Part shown: in pieces, positions 63,800-64,000 of the stretch | Layout: the number at the start of each line of letters is the position of its first letter | Position numbering within the stretch: the stretch's first letter is position 1 | Assembly (NCBI GenBank): GCA_002365865.1 | Contig: DFAQ01000031.1 | Location: 1-64,000 of the forward strand | Origin: Pelotomaculum sp. UBA3102 | GTDB taxonomy: Bacteria; Bacillota; Desulfotomaculia; Desulfotomaculales; Pelotomaculaceae | DNA length: 64,000 nt | Direction of reading: 5' to 3' | Notes under the pieces: generated by a model | The model's input: only the letters and a program-made list of their open reading frames with translations | Told to the model about the DNA's origin: nothing | Database searches by the model: none | Translations under genes and position numbers: made by a program

Positions 63800-64000
63800 T
63801 CCTGAACCTCTCCACGACTAAAGTCGCGGGATTCTGAAAACCCGGAAAATAGTGTTTCATTGATTCCTGCTTCATTTGGATCGCTTTTTCTTAGCTCCTG
63901 TCCCTCCCCTGGAGCACCACGAGTCAGTCTTCGTAGATGCTACCCCTTCCGTAACTATAACACCATCCGAATACGGAGGCGCGTTCAGAGCCGTTGCCCT
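63800..64000 (-). mobile_element. Right end of an IS200/IS605-type element (partial, omega-RNA-like)
   Basis: After the partial coding frame at 63872-64000 the minus strand reads AGAATCCCGCGACTTTAGTCGTGG; the CGACT/AGTCG hairpin (63815-63826) in this AATCCC context is typical of the 3' end of IS605/TnpB elements and their omega (right-end) RNA. The element continues past the window edge. It is inserted inside the sigK-intervening element. Confidence 0.6.
63872..64000 (-). CDS. tnpB: Partial C-terminal tail, probably TnpB-type
   Basis: An open frame entering from the right edge and ending at TGA 63874-63872: 42 residues, hydrophilic, rich in Ser/Thr/Gly with a basic end (GGTGAKKKRSK). Such low-conservation tails follow the zinc-finger and RuvC domains of IS605-family TnpB proteins. 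The residues alone are not diagnostic; the call rests on the IS605-like hairpin downstream. Confidence 0.4.
   Translation of the reverse strand, partial: RATALNAPPYSDGVIVTEGVASTKTDSWCSRGGTGAKKKRSK

Overview
The window reads as chromosome of an endospore-forming, anaerobic Firmicute of the class Clostridia, most like the Desulfotomaculum/Pelotomaculum (Peptococcaceae) group. Evidence: spo0A, spoIVB, the complete eight-gene spoIIIA operon and a split sigK; an NfnAB-type transhydrogenase next to fchA-folD (one-carbon/acetogenic-type metabolism); and the order dxs-oapA-OLE-ispA-xseB-fchA-folD-xseA-nusB, known from such anaerobes. The assignment is inference from gene content; no rRNA or tRNA gene was seen. 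Nearly all genes lie on the minus strand, so transcription runs right to left.

Layout, left to right. (1) 0.1-9 kb: spo0A with a sigma-H/0A-type promoter, spoIVB, recN, argR, mnmM, nadK, tlyA, dxs. (2) 9-10.3 kb: a membrane protein matching OapA and, upstream of it, a ~600-nt structured noncoding RNA interpreted as OLE RNA with its own promoter. (3) 10.4-17.3 kb: ispA, xseB, fchA, folD, xseA, nfnB, nfnA, nusB. (4) 17.3-22.3 kb: a MITE-like element, DUF2273-amaP-asp23 envelope genes, accC and a carboxyltransferase fused to AccB that has a strong internal ribosome-binding site. (5) 22.5-27.8 kb: spoIIIAA-AH. (6) 27.9-34.5 kb: efp, Xaa-Pro peptidase, aroQ, tldE/tldD, an orphan YabG-N-like domain. 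(7) 34.5-56.3 kb: two complete adjacent type IV pilus clusters. The distal one (36-46 kb) has pilT; the proximal one (46.7-56.2 kb) has the only pilD and is preceded by a c-di-GMP-I (GEMM-I) riboswitch. A GAF/HD-GYP phosphodiesterase follows the distal cluster, and both PilB proteins carry MshEN-type N-termini, so c-di-GMP probably acts at several levels. (8) 56.6-61.4 kb: aroB-aroK-aroC-aroE-yqeG-mobA. (9) 61.6-64 kb, plus strand: the 5' half of sigK, interrupted exactly at the conserved skin-element site by a mobile element whose first gene is a SpoIVCA-like serine recombinase in the opposite orientation. The element runs off the right edge and contains the end of an IS605/TnpB-type transposon.

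The most notable items are the sigK-intervening element in a sigK that also keeps its pro-sequence, the OLE/OapA locus, the riboswitch-controlled twin pilus clusters, and the PycB-AccB fusion with an internal AccB start.
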